This document shows positions 11,901 to 21,790 of a stretch of 64,000 bases of DNA, piece by piece. Position numbers and translations under genes: made by a program. Source of the DNA: Salminus brasiliensis (taxonomy: Eukaryota; Chordata; Actinopteri; Characiformes; Bryconidae). Location of the stretch: positions 30,685,487-30,749,486 of the forward strand of contig NC_132880.1 in the NCBI RefSeq assembly GCF_030463535.1, given 5' to 3'. Within the stretch, counting starts at the first letter, position 1. Each line of letters begins with the position of its first letter. Below the pieces are notes generated by a model, which had not been told where the DNA came from, ran no database searches, and saw nothing but the letters and a program-made list of their open reading frames with translations.

Positions 11901-14895
11901 GGAATTCATGATTAAAGACCCAGAGGATGTTATGATAAAGCAGAAGCTGACATGATAAAAACAAAGGGTCGAGAGGAGGTGGTAAGCGCACCTGAATGCC
12001 AAACCCAGGTCCAGGGGCGAAGCTCTTGACCCCGAGCTGGATGGAGAGGTTACGAGGAGCGCTCCACGTCAGACCATCATCCAGGCTCTCCACCAGCATG
12101 GTGCTGGAGGGGCTGCACTGGTAGAGGTGGAAGCACAGAGAGTAGATCAGCATCACAGAGCCTGTTTCCTCATCAACCACGACCGAGCCCAGGTTCAAAC
12201 CATCCGCCATAGAGCCGTCGTCCACTATGAAGTATGTGGGAGACCACGTGGCTCCTTGGAGTGAAAGAATAAGGAGAGATGAGGCAACGATGTAACGGTC
12301 AGAGTTTGTTCAATGTGATGGCTGGATATTAATTAACAGGAAAAAATAGCAGCTAATGTGAAGATAATCAGCATTTTTTCTGTCAAATGTTTATAGATTC
12401 ACAGTTTATAATTTACAACTATTTCTATTAAGAAAGTTGATGAAAAAAAACAAGAGGTTTGCAGTCAGTCATATATTTTACAATTCACAGTGAATAATTC
12501 ACAACAATCTCAGTCTAAATCATATCATATTTAACGAAGACCACAGCAGTACAATATTTATGCAATATTTTTTATAATATTTAAAATTTAGATCCAAATT
12601 ATTTTAGATAATATTTCATGAATGATTTTGCATTGTATGTCAGGTCAATTACCTTTATCTGCGGAGCGTCTCAACGCAATGAACTTGGCCCCAATGTCAC
12701 CTGATGAATGTTTCCTTGCTTCAGCAAAAGCCAGCAGACTTCCACGTGATGTAAATGTCAGTAGTGGGATCCTATACGTATTCACTTCACCTGCTCCACC
12801 ACTCACCCACAGCAGCTGTTCATCGTAAACCAGTGGCTCGATCTGCAAGTTACAGATAATTAAGACTATGTAGTGCAATAAAGAGTGCAACAAAACATCC
12901 TATTATGCTTATACAGCATGGACAGACTCCCACAGCATCCTAAAACCATTACAAATTATTTTTAGGAGGCATAAAACATCAAACCATGTGCTGAAGCGTG
13001 ACTCAGAGGGTGTGAGGAATACTTTCAAGACTGATTTTAGATTCTTCCACAATGAAAGTAAAGACATTAAAGAAACAAGAAATATTACGCTATAATAAGT
13101 CACATGAAGATATTTAGGACTGGCTTCCCAGACAGGGATTAAGTCTAGTCCTGGACTAAATTTTCCATTTCAAAGGAAAAACCTCTCAGAATGCTGTGTT
13201 AGGCTGAAACTAAATTTAATTCCTGTGTAGGAAACCCCCAGTGTATAATAATATAGTGTGCAAGCAACTCACTTCCTTAAAGCAATTTCATTTGGTATCA
13301 ACTTCTGCATACTGAAACACTGTAAACTGTGCCATTTAACCATGCCCAAATCATAGAAAAGTGCAGATTACAGCCACATAGCCATATTTACACAACCGAT
13401 ATGCCATATAACCCAAGATTTAATGCTAATACAATATATGACGATGCTGAATGTAATGGTTTCAGTTGGTGTCTTATTTTTGTATACCAATGTTTTCTCT
13501 GTGTCTGAAAATGTGGGTTGTATGGTTGTAATTCGTGTCGTAATCACCTGTCATGTTTTTTTTTGGCAAGTGAGACAGCCAGTCAGCCAGTAAGTCAGTA
13601 CATAAGTCTGTAAGTAAGTCAGTAAGTCAGTACATCAAGTCGGTAGCTTAGTCAGTCAGCAAGTCAGTACGTCAGTATGTCCACAAGTCAGTAACTCAGT
13701 CAGCCAATCAATACATAAGTCAGTCAGTACGCAAGTCGGTAAGTACACAAACCAGCAATTCAGTGCGCAAGTAAGCAAGTCCACACAAGGGTCAGTAAGT
13801 AAGTGAATCAATCAGCACCTACAGAAGTCAGTACGTCAGTACCTAAGTCAGCCAGTCAGTAAGTTAGTAATTATGTAGGTCAGTACCTGAGTCAGTCAGT
13901 CAACAAGTCAGTACATATGCCAGACAGTAAGTCTTGTTGAGTTGTTCAGTCCGTAAGTGTGGTTCTCAGCCAACCTTCAGAAATGCTTGCGATCAAACTG
14001 AGCGTGGACAGAGAGTAAAAAGTAAAACAGGCCGCTGGATGTACGGATCAGACTGCATACTAGGAATCAAATCCCACCGCTCCCTGACATATCACACACT
14101 ATCGAGTAGTGCAAACTGGCGCAGTATCATTGACAAACACCTAATGAAAAAGAGAAAAACTACATGAGGTAATACATGAAGCAAATGGGTAGAAATATAC
14201 AGTGCTACAGCATGTTCAAAATACACGTATCTGTTGTAATCTGAGATAAAGAGGTGTGACAAATCTTTCACACTGTCAGTCATATGAGCCAGTATATTTC
14301 AACTAAGTACAGGAGTAAAAATTAAAGTGCAAAGAGAAAGGTTTGAACATGGTTTCTAAATGTCTGTCCTTTCAAATGCTTTGGATGCTACTAAGATTGT
14401 ATGTTTAGCTAGTGTTTCCAGCAGTGCACAATTTTACTGAGAGAAACGTTAGCAGTGCCATCTGACATGTCGAAACGAGTCTTTTCTTTGCTAATCGAAA
14501 GAATTTGCTCATTCTTTTGGTTTCTTATCAGAATGTCTGGTCCACCTTAAAAAGGTACAGTCGCTGCATTCCGGCGTCCGCGCATCTACGCTGCACCTCC
14601 CGCACTTTTTAAGGTGGAACGGTGCATTTGACTGAGAAGCCGGATAACTCGGTTCTCTTAGTTGTGTCAAAACAAATAAAAGTGCATCCTTTACAAGCCG
14701 TGTAACGGTTGTATCGTGCACCAATCCTCCACGTTATATAAGCACAGCTGTCCTAACGCCGATGTGCTGTGTTTAATGTCACTTTATCAACAGGACTGAA
14801 CATGAAGTTCCTGCCCCGGTCTGTTTTACCTGCGCGTGCCCCTCTCTCGCCTGCAGCACAAACATTAACCCGGCCACAAGCCACAGCTGATCCAT
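8930..14895 (-). CDS. neu1: Sialidase-1 (lysosomal neuraminidase), tandem copy B, 6 coding exons, 380 aa
   Basis: Second intact neu1 gene, upstream of copy A in the same orientation. Coding exons: 14895-14830, 12842-12653, 12254-11992, 11383-11201, 10727-10508, 9150-8930 (stop TAG). Exon lengths and phases are identical to copy A, showing tandem duplication. The signal peptide ([10 protein letters not shown]...) shares almost nothing with that of copy A. All expected catalytic residues are present: R46 in YRIP, D71, R308 at the exon 5/6 split codon, Y337 in GPSGY, E359 in YEKG. Asp boxes: [32 protein letters not shown]. By eye, protein identity to copy A is about 80% in exons 2-3, 90% in exon 4, 96% in exon 5 and 72% in exon 6. 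The C-terminus is YGGR rather than YGGI, so the Tyr-x-x-hydrophobic form of the mammalian sorting signal is broken. A CLEAR-like and a CRE motif lie 150-170 bp before the ATG, suggesting this copy keeps the ancestral lysosomal-gene promoter. Confidence 0.95.
9590..9912 (+). mobile_element. tRNA-derived SINE with a 38-bp tandem duplication of its head
   Basis: An A-box-like GGCTCAGCGGTTAGAGC (about 9655-9671) and a B box GGTTCGATTCC (9698-9708) mark a tRNA-derived promoter. The body GCTGCCACTGTTGGGCCC...AGCAAGGCCC recurs at 22862-23018 (reverse) and 39355-39530. The segment 9590-9627 is repeated exactly at 9628-9665. It lies in intron 5 of neu1 copy B. Confidence 0.75.
9915..10182. repeat. Perfect 131-bp inverted repeat (palindrome) with 6-nt loop
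   Basis: Left arm 9915-10045 and right arm 10052-10182 are exact reverse complements by eye; the spacer is ATGCAC. It begins about 3 bp after the SINE ends. In intron 5 of neu1 copy B it would be transcribed as a long hairpin. It may be a real palindrome or an assembly or library artefact. Confidence 0.93.
10965..11150 (+). pseudogene. Tc1/mariner-like transposase fragment, N-terminal part
   Basis: The plus-strand reading [20 protein letters not shown] (11040-11103) matches the N-terminal region of a Tc1-like transposase common in teleosts (pattern KHD-WAR-KDLSDFDKGQIV). It is degenerate and stops before the helix-turn-helix. It lies in intron 4 of neu1 copy B, antisense to the host gene. 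Confidence 0.65.
11505..11800 (+). pseudogene. Tc1/mariner-like transposase fragment, C-terminal part
   Basis: The plus-strand reading contains [22 protein letters not shown] and [19 protein letters not shown], the usual C-terminal motifs (NPIEHLWDVVERE, LVESMPRR-KAV--AKGG) of the same Tc1-like family, with frameshifts and stops. It lies in intron 3 of neu1 copy B, on the other side of exon 4 from the N-terminal fragment. Confidence 0.72.
13565..13935. repeat. Degenerate AGTCAGTA/AAGTCAGTAC minisatellite
   Basis: About 370 bp of loosely repeated AGTCAGT, AAGTCAGTAC and CAGTAAGT units with no fixed long period, in intron 1 of neu1 copy B. Noncoding. Confidence 0.85.
14538..14622. repeat. Short hairpin-forming inverted repeat
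   Basis: TCCACCTTAAAAAG near 14538 and CTTTTTAAGGTGGA near 14607 are reverse complements around a GC-rich 50-60-bp loop, about 270-350 bp inside intron 1 of neu1 copy B. Possibly a MITE end pair or a promoter-proximal structure. Confidence 0.5.
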
Positions 14896-15045
14896 CCTGC
14901 TGCCAGAACCACCTTTCCTGTTCTTCTACGTGAAGTCCGACCCGCGTTTCAGTCCTAAAACCTCATCAATCTGATCGGAAACAGTGTCCTGCAAACTCAA
15001 GACAAGACGCTGCTTCTTCACAACTTCATCATGTGATCATGCGCG

Positions 15046-15067
15046 TGACGTCACGCGGTCACATGAC
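15046..15067 (-). promoter_or_regulatory. Promoter motifs of neu1 copy B: CRE and CLEAR-like E-box
   Basis: TGACGTCA (15046-15053) is a full cAMP-response element. GTCACATGAC (15058-15067) is one base from the palindromic CLEAR consensus GTCACGTGAC bound by TFEB/MITF. Both are 150-172 bp upstream of the copy B ATG in a CpG-rich stretch (15035-15130). Human NEU1 is a known CLEAR-network gene, so TFEB control is a reasonable inference. Confidence 0.55.
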
Positions 15068-15289
15068 CCTGCCTGTAAGGGCGCTTGAGAGGACTCGCTG
15101 ACGCGTAGATCCGGCGCAGAAACCGCCACGGTTTAATCTTCATTTTTAATCCACACTTATTTTGGCATGGACGTTTTGTTTAAACAGGTCAAATATAGCA
15201 ATAAAAGCGTAAAAAACACACAAAACTAACGTAAAAAAAAAATTACATTCCACAAGCAGGTATGTTTCCTTTCTATTTATTGTGCAGAA

Positions 15290-15640
15290 ACTCCATTAAA
15301 CATAGGCCGGCCTGCATAGACCGACCACCAGGTGGAGGGCCGACATATACTGTGCATAGAAAAAAGATGAGATCTGTCTCTGTCTCTACACCTACAAAGT
15401 GTACTGACCAGGTAAGGTGACTTGTGAGTGTACACAGTGTGTAAAAGCACCAGCAATGGCACTGTGCCTGATACTCTCACACAAGCACCACATGCACGCT
15501 CCGTGTCACACGGCAGCATCATGACTGTGCTGTGACTGGTACACCACTCAAATAAAATCTGGTCAGTGGTGGTCCTATGACGGGTCTCTTTCCGTCGATG
15601 AATGGGGTTACCAAACATCTGGGCAAGACTTAAGATTAAT
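15290..15640 (-). repeat. Dispersed noncoding repeat (teleost 'two-box' family)
   Basis: Words such as 'AGCACTGTGCCTGAT', 'CAGCATCATGACTGTGCTGTGA', 'CCACTCAAATAAAATCTGGTCAGTGGTGGTCCTATGA' resemble a common teleost dispersed repeat also seen at 43790-44010 ('CTGCTGTGCCTGATGCACTC...TCAGTGTCGTTGCTGTGCTGAGAATGA'). A long minus-strand frame here is incidental. Confidence 0.5.
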
Positions 15641-16044
15641 CTGTCCAAAGCACATTGTTTTTGTCTAGGTGATCTCCTACCCTTTTTTTTTGACAGCAAC
15701 GATTTTCTCCATTCCATTAAAATCTTGTAAAAACTTGTTATAAAGATCTCCTTCTGATGGTAGATGCTGTATTTTGTGGTAAGAGCTACATTTTAGGATT
15801 ATTATAGACTTTTCTTTACATATCTTGCAGTCTGCTCTAGCGCTACATTTACTAAGACTGCCTTATATGACCATGTTGGCAGTTGTTTTACTAAATTTTG
15901 TAAATTATTTTCCAGACAGTTAAATGGCTAATTTCTGGGTTCTGAGATCTTTTTTAAAATCCCTTCCCAGACTCATATGCATCCTCCATGTTCCAATCAT
16001 TTCCAGCTGATTTGGTGTACCTGATTCTAACTTAGGCATTTTAA

Positions 16045-16180
16045 TTAGGGATGCACCGATTCGTTACTAGGAACGGATATCAGTGCAGATACTAAAAAAA
16101 TTAGCTGGATCGGTTATCGAATAATTAATCTGATCCAAAGGACCGATCCATTTACGGAACCCGACTCTCGCACTGCTGGC
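16045..16180. mobile_element. hAT-like transposon end
   Basis: TTAGGGATGCACCGATTCG followed by GGATCGGTTATCGA and GACCGATCC is the typical end of teleost hAT-type MITEs (TAGGGATGCACCGAT). The other end was not identified. Confidence 0.5.
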
Positions 16181-16574
16181 ATTCTAGGCTTCATAACCCA
16201 GGATCAGAGTAACCTACAGACATCATACATATATAGCAAACAGCAAGACTCCCCATCTAACCAGCATGGTGCCCTCGACCTGTCATCAACTATCAGTGAG
16301 TAATCCATCTGGTCCTCCATATGAGGAGAACCGAGAAGGGAGGAGCCACAAGCTCCTTTTTAGTCTCACAAAATATTAGAATAAAAGAATAAAAGTCCTG
16401 AGCCCAGACAACACTGTGCCGAGGTCCAGCACAGTTATTTGTTTTAGTGACTAGTAAACAGAAAATAGGTTAATTTATTTAAATGATATGTTCATTTGTT
16501 AAAGTTTTACAAAGTTAATAAAGTAATGATTACATCAATCCTGATGCATTAAGTCTCTCCCAGATGGTGATGTA

Positions 16575-17260
16575 CAGTTGAAACCAGAAGTTTACATACA
16601 CTATATAAAAAGCCACATATGCGTTTTATCTCACTGTCTGACATGAATTTAGAATAAACTTTTCCCATTTTAGATCAATTAGGATTACCAAGATTATTTC
16701 TATTTGCTAAATGCCGGAATAATGAGAGAGGGAATTATTTAAGGCTGATTTTATTACTTTCTTCGAAGTCAAAAGTGTAAATACACTAAGATATTTATGC
16801 CTTTAAACTATTTGGGACAGCCCATATGATGATGTCATATCTTTGGAAGCTTCTTATTGGCAACATCTGAGTTAATTAGAGACACACCTGTGGATGTATT
16901 TTAAGGCACACCTGAAACACACTGCTTCTTTGTGTAACTTCATGGGAAAGTCAAAAGATATCAGCTGAGAGATCAGGAAGAGAATTGTGGACATGCACAA
17001 GTCTGTCTCATCCTTAGGTGCAATTTCCAGATGCCTGAAGGTGCCGGATGCGTTCCATATTCTGAAAAGAAAAGGCTTGAAAGGCTTGACTGGAGGCCTG
17101 AAAAAGTATCAACAGAGAAGGTACTTAGCACCTGATGATGACTATGAATCGCAGACTTCAAGCAGTCATTGCATCCAAAAGATATGCAACAAAGTGCCAT
17201 GTCCCATTACCATGAACATTATGGTGGCCTATAATGAGGGGAACTGTGTAAAAAAGTGCT
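16575..17260 (+). mobile_element. Internally deleted Tc1-like transposon (Sleeping Beauty/Tdr1-type end)
   Basis: The left end CAGTTGAAACCAGAAGTTTA (16575) is close to the inverted-repeat end of salmonid/cyprinid Tc1 elements. A transposase start follows: MGKSKDIS, an in-frame stop, then EIRKRIVDMHKSVSSLGAIS (about 16942-17030), the DNA-binding helix region. After residue ~45 the sequence jumps to an unrelated or C-terminal-like segment; the DDE catalytic region is missing. Inactive. Confidence 0.75.
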
Positions 17261-17610
17261 GTAATGTTATGAAATGTATGCACATACCCTCATGCAGGAC
17301 ATATATAAATATGTTGGGATTCTGGGATGCTGGGATTCTAGCTGCAGTTAATGAGGCCTAATTGGCTTTTCAAATCTAGCATATCTGTACCATTACAGCA
17401 AATGGTTGTAATCCCAGCAGAAGTCATGTGTAGTTCTCAGCCTGACCACAAACCCACATTCCTCTGACATTTTAAAACCATGTGAGAGCAGTGTTGCAGC
17501 TTTGTAGGCGATGCTGAACAGGAATTGATCCATTTATATTTTTACTGTTATGCTGCACATCTTTGGGTAAAACCTGCCTTATGGGCTTTGACCGGTTGCT
17601 TTCAGATCAG

Positions 17611-17637
17611 CTATCTATCTATTTGTCTGTCTGTCTA

Positions 17638-17674
<37 letters not shown>

Positions 17675-17709
17675 GTCTGTCTGTCTGTCTGTCTGTCTAT
17701 ATATATCTG

Positions 17710-17744
<35 letters not shown>

Positions 17745-17901
17745 GTCTGTCTGTCTATTTATCTATTTGTCTATATCTATGTCTGTCTGTCTATCTGTCT
17801 ATCTATCTATCTATCTATCTATCTGTCTATCTATCTGTCTATCTGTCTATCTGTCTATTTATCTATTTGTCTATATCTATGTCTGTCTGTCTATCTGTAT
17901 G

Positions 17902-17936
<35 letters not shown>

Positions 17937-17953
17937 ATCTATCTATCTGTCTG
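17611..17953. repeat. (CTAT)n/(CTGT)n tract = GATA/GACA repeat
   Basis: About 340 bp of CTAT and CTGT tetramers (GATA/GACA on the other strand), the Bkm-type simple sequence. Long ORFs across it in two frames are simple-sequence artefacts. A third small cluster of TATCTATC is near 19705-19735. Confidence 0.97.
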
Positions 17954-18302
17954 CATGCATTTGCTTGTGTTTGCCTCAAGATGGCACCAACGAGCCCCAT
18001 TCATTATTATGCAACATATACAGAAAAGTCAGTACATGCTCTACTGTGATTTCTCTATGCGTGTATGTGTATATATGTACATACATTTTTACTCTCTGGA
18101 ATACATTGTTTCCACAGTGTTGGACAACAGGAATTATATGGTTTACAGACACTTTGCAGGTCCACATCAAGAACCATGTCATTTTTGCAGCTGTGAGAGT
18201 TTATGGTTAAGCCTGTGGCTAAGGTTAGGGTTAGGTTACGTGTAGCACAGCAGCAATAGACAGTTTGAAGGAAAACCACCCATGGAGATTTGTTTGTGTG
18301 TG

Positions 18303-18305
<3 letters not shown>

Positions 18306-18344
<39 letters not shown>
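18306..18344. repeat. (GT)n microsatellite
   Basis: About 19 GT units followed by TATGTGTG. Confidence 0.93.
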
Positions 18345-18352
<8 letters not shown>

Positions 18353-18664
18353 ATCCCTGGGGGGGTGGAGAATGATTCAGCAGTCGCAGTCTGAGAACAC
18401 TAAGCTAAAGGGGATAACAGGTAAGGATTAATGTGTAGTAGTAGAAGTTATAAGTTCTCAGGTGAAGTTGATTGTATGTTTTTGTGTCTGTAAGATAACT
18501 TGTGATTTGAACTCCGCAGTGTCCTCTCCAGCCATCAGGAGGCCTACAGGAACATGGAGATGATGTAGGCCTGCATTTCTCTTCACTGGTGTTTTGAAAT
18601 GGCTGTTGAATCATGTTCCCCTGAGATGACTGAGCTTCTGACTGAGCGATGAAAATTAAGGCTT

Positions 18665-18863
18665 TCTCTTTGTATCATCTAATCTCTGTCTCTCTTCCTC
18701 CCAACTATTTCTCTCTCTCCTTCTTACTTGTTCTTTCACTATCTCCCCCTCCTTCTTATGCTCTCTCTCTCTCTCTCCCTCCCTCCCTCTCTTTCATTTT
18801 ACCCTGTCTCAGTCTCTGTGTTTTGTCTTTTTCCCCTATTGTGCTTTTTCCCCTGTTCCCTAT

Positions 18864-18912
<49 letters not shown>

Positions 18913-18925
18913 CCTTCCCTCTCTT
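18665..18925. repeat. CT-rich polypyrimidine tract
   Basis: About 260 bp almost wholly C and T on the plus strand, ending in a pure (TC)n run at 18867-18906. It faces a purine-rich tract at 19010-19500. Confidence 0.9.
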
Positions 18926-19009
18926 TTTCACACAGTAGCCTTATGGCTAAGAAATGTTGCGTGAATTCCTCTAGTCATGTGGTCTGGCTGATCCGAGTCA
19001 CAAGGTTGG

Positions 19010-19500
19010 GGTGAGAGAGAAGGAGAGATAAAGAAGGAAGAGCAAAACCAAAAAAAAAAAAAAAAAAAGGGAGGAGGGGAGGGCTTCTGTCATTAAGGTG
19101 TTGCGGGCACACAAAGGAGGAAGTGGAGAAAGAGAGAGCTAGAGAGAGAGAGAACGAGAGAACGCAAGAACATTGCAAGGATGAGGAAATAGCAGATTGT
19201 TAAGAACCAAACAGATAAGTTCAGATAGTAGGAGGAGCTAAATGCTCATAAACTGAAAGTGACAGGGCAGACCCTGTCATGCGAGAGAGGGAAGAAGAGA
19301 AAGAGCAAAGAGTGAGAGAGACAGAGGGAAAGTAAAAGGAGAGATGGACTAGTCCTGTCAGGCAGCTCGAGTTTAACACGTCTGTAGTAAAATGTGTGCC
19401 TGCTCACTCTTCAGCTAACAACAGTAAGTGAGAGAGAGAGAGAGAGAGAGAGAATGAGAGGGAGAGAGAGAGAATGTGAGGGAGTGAGAGAGCATGAGAA
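19010..19500. repeat. GA-rich polypurine tract with poly-A
   Basis: Long GA-rich stretches (19010-19030, 19130-19165, 19280-19345, 19430-19500) and an A18 run at about 19050-19068. It lies just before candidate untranslated exons of tmem268. Confidence 0.8.
19345..19423 (+). other. tmem268: Possible first untranslated exon of tmem268
   Basis: CTAACAACA|GTAAGT at 19423/19424 is a strong splice donor on the tmem268 strand with no upstream coding. The start of this exon is unknown; the given start is nominal. Inference only. Confidence 0.2.
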
Positions 19501-19578
19501 AAAAGCTATCATGGTAATCCACATTTCTGCTTCATTACATTTTACGCCTCTTTCTGTCTTTACTTTTCTCATTCACAG

Positions 19579-19637
19579 TTTGGCAGCTAAGTGACTGTAG
19601 GGACATGTGGTGTGTTGGACGCTTCAACTGAAGAGCA
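19579..19637 (+). other. tmem268: Possible 59-nt 5' untranslated exon of tmem268
   Basis: A pyrimidine-rich acceptor (TTTACTTTTCTCATTCACAG) ends at 19578 and a perfect GTAAGT donor starts at 19638, defining a 59-nt internal exon 2.2 kb before the start-codon exon. Not conserved enough for me to recognise; RNA data would decide. Confidence 0.3.
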
Positions 19638-20689
19638 GTAAGTAAACAAATCTTGGCTTGCTGTTGAGAGGACAGTCACAGGAAACATACACATGTAGTG
19701 TGTATCTATATCTATCTATATGTATGTATCTATCTCTGTCTAACCCCTTGAGCTTCTCTGTATGTCAACGTCCTAAGGTGTATTAATCAGTAACTACATA
19801 GGCAACCATCAAAATGACTGGGTTATTACTAATCTATAAGAGTAATAGACGTCTGGACCTGTTGGCAGGCCTGTGAACAGTAAAGGGGTTTTAAAAAATG
19901 CAGCTATAGGATGCCACAGCCAAAAGACAAACATACAATCTAAGCCAAATGGGAGCTTTTTAACTTGTAACAATGATGGAATTACTAAAAAGATGGTTAC
20001 CATGTTTTTGAAGAACCATTAAACCAGGCAACGAACCATTGAAGCCTTCAAATGGTTCTTTGAGGTGTCCTGGTTCTATATAGAACCACTGCCTTTAATG
20101 AAGAACCCTTAAGGTGACCCCTATTTTACGACTGCACAGAATTTGAGTGTGAAATGTTTGGCATAGTCACACAATGGTGTGTGAAACTATGAAAGAAGAA
20201 GTGTTGCCGCTGTGACGTTTCCTGTTCGGATGCTGTCGGTGGACTGCTGCTACAGTGAAACCAGGCAGGCTCAGAACCACTTTATATAAAACCATTCAGT
20301 CGGATTGTGGATTCTGGTCCAAAAAAACCCCAAAACAAAGCCAATTCCAGCTCTGGCTCCAGCTCCAGCTCCAGCTCTGCTCTCTGGCTCGTAGTTCATT
20401 AGCTGGTTGCTGTTGAATGTGGCTGCTGGTGTGTGAGGAGGGAAAAAACAAACATCTTGGCCTTCATGAGAGAGGCATAATATCAGCTGTGTTTTTTAAA
20501 AGCTGTTTGAAGGCTCACATGAGACATGTATGATATGGTTATGTCATGATGGCCATTAATATCAGACACTTCATTTAACTACGTTATCACACTTCTGAAG
20601 TTTTGGATATAAATACTGCTGCTGTTTTCAAGCCTAATGTTGACCTGACAGCCAATCATTTTGAAAAGTAAAAACTGCAAGACGCCTGT

Positions 20690-20985
20690 TGACTAAAATA
20701 CGAATAGCTTATGAACAGAGTCTGAGAGAGCACAATTGGCTGTGCTTTCTCCAGGTGGTTAATTGGCGTCTGTTAGCTGGTGAGGTGGAGTTGGGGATGC
20801 TTTCCTCAGAGCATGTAGGCTGGCCAGCAATGCTGTATCGAATGCAGTTGAAAAAGAGGCGGGGGCTGGCTTCACATGTATCAGAGGAGTCATGTAAAGA
20901 GATTCACAGCGTTGGAAGCACTTCTAGTGCTAGGGGGAGATTAAAAAATGTGGATTAATTACCAGTACAAAATTAGGAGAAAAAA
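20690..20985. repeat. Dispersed teleost repeat
   Basis: 'GAGAGCACAATTGGCTGTGCTTTCTCC...GCGTCTGTTAGCTGGTG...TTTCCTC.GAGC.TGT.GGCTG.CCAGCAATGCTG...GGCTGGCTTCACATGTATCAGAGGAG' is a familiar fish high-copy repeat. Noncoding; the apparent ORF is part of it. Confidence 0.5.
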
Positions 20986-21394
20986 AGGGAAGAATTTGAT
21001 GAACAAAATGTATTAAAAAAACCTTACTTATTATTAGAGGTCAAAATTGAGATGCTGAGGGATTTTTGAAGGATGCCGAAGAAGAACTATGTTTCACTTA
21101 CCTTCACTTTACCTTTATTTATTTATTTTATTATTTATTTCAATTTAAATGTTCTTCACGTTCATGCATCCCTATTACAAACATGGTTGGTTGTATCGAG
21201 AAATGCATGGATGTTATAATTCTCCAATCATAACCATGTACATTGCTGTGCTAAAGTTGAAGGTTAATTCTTAATTCATTTAATCAAAACGTCATTAAGT
21301 ACAAGGTATTCATGTTTCATGAGATACTTCTGAAAAGATTAGATCAGATCAGATAATCCACTTGCACAAGGAAGAGGAAATTAAAGAAGAAGAA

Positions 21395-21710
21395 AAAAGA
21401 GGTGTTTCCAAAATCAAGTTCTACTCAAGAAGTGGGTCTGAAAGCAAACAGACAGAATAGAAAAGCATTTGATCATAGAAAGCTGCTGCTGTTCTCAAAA
21501 CAATGCACTAACCACCCTGGAGTACGGCCTTCAACATCATTGAATGTGTTCGGGATGACATGGAAGACAAGAAGCAGAAAATGCTTCAACCTTTAAGATT
21601 GAACTTAACTAGGACTTAATTAGGACTATACTTAATGTACTTCATTTTTTTGTTTGGAAATGAAATTAATGAAGGGTCCTTTCAGACTTCTGCACAGTAC
21701 TGTAACAAAT
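21395..21710 (+). pseudogene. Remnant of a Tc1/mariner-like element (3' part)
   Basis: The reading NHPGV.PSTSLNVFGMTWKT resembles the Tc1-type catalytic-end motif HSPDLNxIExVWDxMExK, and the element ends with 'GACTTCTGCACAGTACTGTA', a typical mariner/Tc1 terminus. Broken by stops. It ends about 70 bp before the tmem268 start-codon exon. Confidence 0.5.
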
Positions 21711-21790
21711 ACATTAGTTTTAAAGTAGTTACTGAATAGTAAGATGACTAACAAGGCTTAAAATTCACATTTCCAGCAGTTGTCGCTGTG

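Noticed and set aside
15277-15717. 146-codon minus-strand ORF
   Set aside because: Lies over a dispersed noncoding repeat; no known domain, no splice context.
16987-17361. 124-codon plus-strand ORF as a host gene
   Set aside because: Its first half is a Tc1-like transposase DNA-binding region preceded by an in-frame stop and a transposon end at 16575.
17525-18210. ORFs of 174 and 215 codons on the plus strand
   Set aside because: They read through a CTAT/CTGT simple repeat (endless Tyr-Leu-Ser/Ile); no real protein.
18649-19014. Leu/Ser-rich ORFs
   Set aside because: Translations of a CT-rich tract; no conserved features.
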